Source of the DNA: Acanthopleura granulata
Taxonomy: Eukaryota > Mollusca > Polyplacophora > Chitonida > Chitonidae
Reading direction: 5' to 3'
DNA length: 64,000 nucleotides
Assembly (NCBI GenBank): GCA_016165875.1
Contig: JABBOT010000022.1
Location: 3,499,333-3,563,332 of the forward strand
Every line of letters starts with the position of its first letter. Position 1 is the stretch's first letter. Of this stretch, positions 62,413 to 64,000 are shown one piece after another. The notes below the pieces were generated by a model. It was not told the origin of the DNA. It did no database searches and saw nothing but the letters and a program-made list of their open reading frames with translations. The position numbers and the translations under genes are program-made.

Positions 62413-62639
62413 GGTAGGTTAAGGACTGGTATTGGTATCCTTGTATATTACTTGTGCCTGCGCAGCAAATTTGTGGTGTGTGTTTTTAATTTTCACCTTT
62501 TGAAAACTACTTTTCCCATAACTGTGGTTGTTACAATTCCGTCCTCTAAGCAGATACTGAAAAACGTGCAATAAAAGACTGAACTTAAAACTGAATTTTG
62601 TGTCCTGTTTAAGTCACCAATTTACCTCTTGCTAAGGGT

Positions 62640-62880
62640 TGTTCAGTGAGTTGGCAAGGCACAAGACAGTTGAGGTGTGGGTTCAATCCTGGACTTGGAC
62701 AAGAACAGGGAATTTCTTGTTGGGATCTTGATGAAAATCGACTCGTGGTGCTTGTAGGGCCATGGGGTCATCCGTATGTTCACCGTACATTTGTCTTCCA
62801 CCAATAAGTCATCAATCTGCCAAAGGTTAGTGGTTTACGCCGGCACTGGCAGCCATCATATGAGTGCAAAACAATAATCG
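62640..62880 (+). mobile_element. SINE family 2 copy
   Basis: A-box-like TTCAGTGAGTTGGCAAGGC, B box GGGTTCAATCC, and the core with AAGTCATCAATCTGCCAAAG and GGTTTACGCC. Confidence 0.65.
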
Positions 62881-64000
62881 ATGAACCAAGCAATAGATCA
62901 GAAGCAAATAAGTACAAATAGAGTTCTGTAAAATGCCATGGCTAAAGGTGCAAACAACGCCAGCCAGTAAATGCCTGACTTAACAGTTTTCAAGAAGAGT
63001 CACCTGGACCTGGGATACAACATTACCAAGACTTCTGCACACTGACACACGTCCAAGGAAAGCATTTGTAGCCTGAACAGGTTTACATACACATAGAGAA
63101 TGTGTGGCCAGATACTTACATTTAAATTATGGGCATTGAACCGAATATGTAGGCCTACTGGACAGAACAGGCACTTGTAGCATGTGTGAAACTGGTACAC
63201 TTTGTATGTTTGGACTGAAGGTCACATATATAGGTAAAAGCACGACATTATTTTTCAAATAAAGGAACTGTTCTAAACTGACACCGTCTAGAATACAGAT
63301 GTAAAATGTCAGTGATTTGAATGTTTGAATTCCTCTTGCATCTTCAGGCTTTCTTCCTTTTTCTCATGTAATCTCTAATAATATTTAATTTATAAAAGTT
63401 TTCTCACCCCCTCCTGTAAAGAGTAGGCTATTCTTTGTCAAGTCTTGCACAGTAATGGTAATTTGGCAGATTTACACCTTCAATAATTGGGAAAAGACAC
63501 GTAGACATAAACCTCATAGGCACACGAAACTGAGCACACGAAAGTACTTAATATACAAGTATTTAACTAAATTATTAAGTAATAATACACAATTAAGCAA
63601 TAGAAACTGGCTCTTAAAAACTTAATACATGAATACAAATATTTCTTAATTTTTAAACAGCACACTTTCCATTACATTTAAGTGGTAAAGATTTCTATTT
63701 GTGAATATGTCAAGAAACAAATTAAGCAGTGCTAGGCATTGATCAGTATAGTCAGTGGCTTTTGTGAAACACGTTTTCAAGCTTCGCATATGCCTAAAGG
63801 CGAACCCAATAGTATCATTAGCATACAAAATCAAATTAATTTTTGAAAAAGAAATCCTCTTCGAAATAAACCAAACGGGTCTACTGGTAGGGTATTCCAT
63901 TGGTGTGACATAGTAATATACGGTACTCTTATATATACATGGATAATGCAACGTAGATTCAGTGTCAGCAACAGGTAAATTATACGGTGAATTTTAAAAA

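Larger units (their letters stand above)
59004..64000. other. 3' flank of TMEM244, no gene seen
   Basis: Contains a family 3 SINE (60588-60950), a family 1 SINE (62205-62412), a family 2 SINE (62640-62880) and a poly-C run at 61734-61746. An AATAAA at 60156-60161 could end the TMEM244 transcript, which would mean a 1.1-kb 3' UTR. No coding exon supported. Confidence 0.5.

Overview
The window is animal nuclear DNA. It is AT-rich and intron-rich, with clean GT-AG exons, minisatellites and several tRNA-derived SINE families whose sequences look molluscan to me from memory. ATAD2 and TMEM244 homologues confirm an animal. A mollusc or related lophotrochozoan is the best guess, but the species cannot be fixed from sequence alone. 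I could rebuild four spliced genes in which all intron phases agree.

Region 1 (about 1.1-27.8 kb) holds two divergently transcribed, related genes. Each encodes three successive six-helix membrane modules that resemble the acetate/succinate transporter-like family (AceTr; GPR1/FUN34/YaaH, SatP), followed by a YrdC/Sua5 (TsaC) threonylcarbamoyl-AMP synthase domain. Gene A (minus strand, 6 exons, 1008 aa) has an altered YrdC active site and a long basic, serine-rich tail ending in a possible PDZ ligand. Gene B (plus strand, 8 exons, 866 aa) keeps the canonical YrdC residues and ends soon after the domain. Their start codons are 1.6 kb apart, so they probably share a control region. The exon boundaries of the two genes are almost all different. 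This membrane-anchored YrdC architecture is the strongest candidate here for an undescribed system. A speculative link is that YrdC consumes bicarbonate, ATP and threonine, while AceTr proteins pass small carboxylate anions.

Region 2 (27.8-34.4 kb) is mostly non-coding. It contains a SINE, a long inverted repeat that looks like a MITE, and one orphan exon-like segment.

Region 3 (34.4-54.8 kb, minus strand) is a complete 25-exon ATAD2-type chromatin AAA+/bromodomain gene (1525 aa). Region 4 (55.3-59.0 kb, plus strand) is a 6-exon TMEM244-like gene (166 aa). These two are head to head across 518 bp that contains an E2F-type site and a perfect 14-bp palindrome. The last 5 kb holds repeats only.
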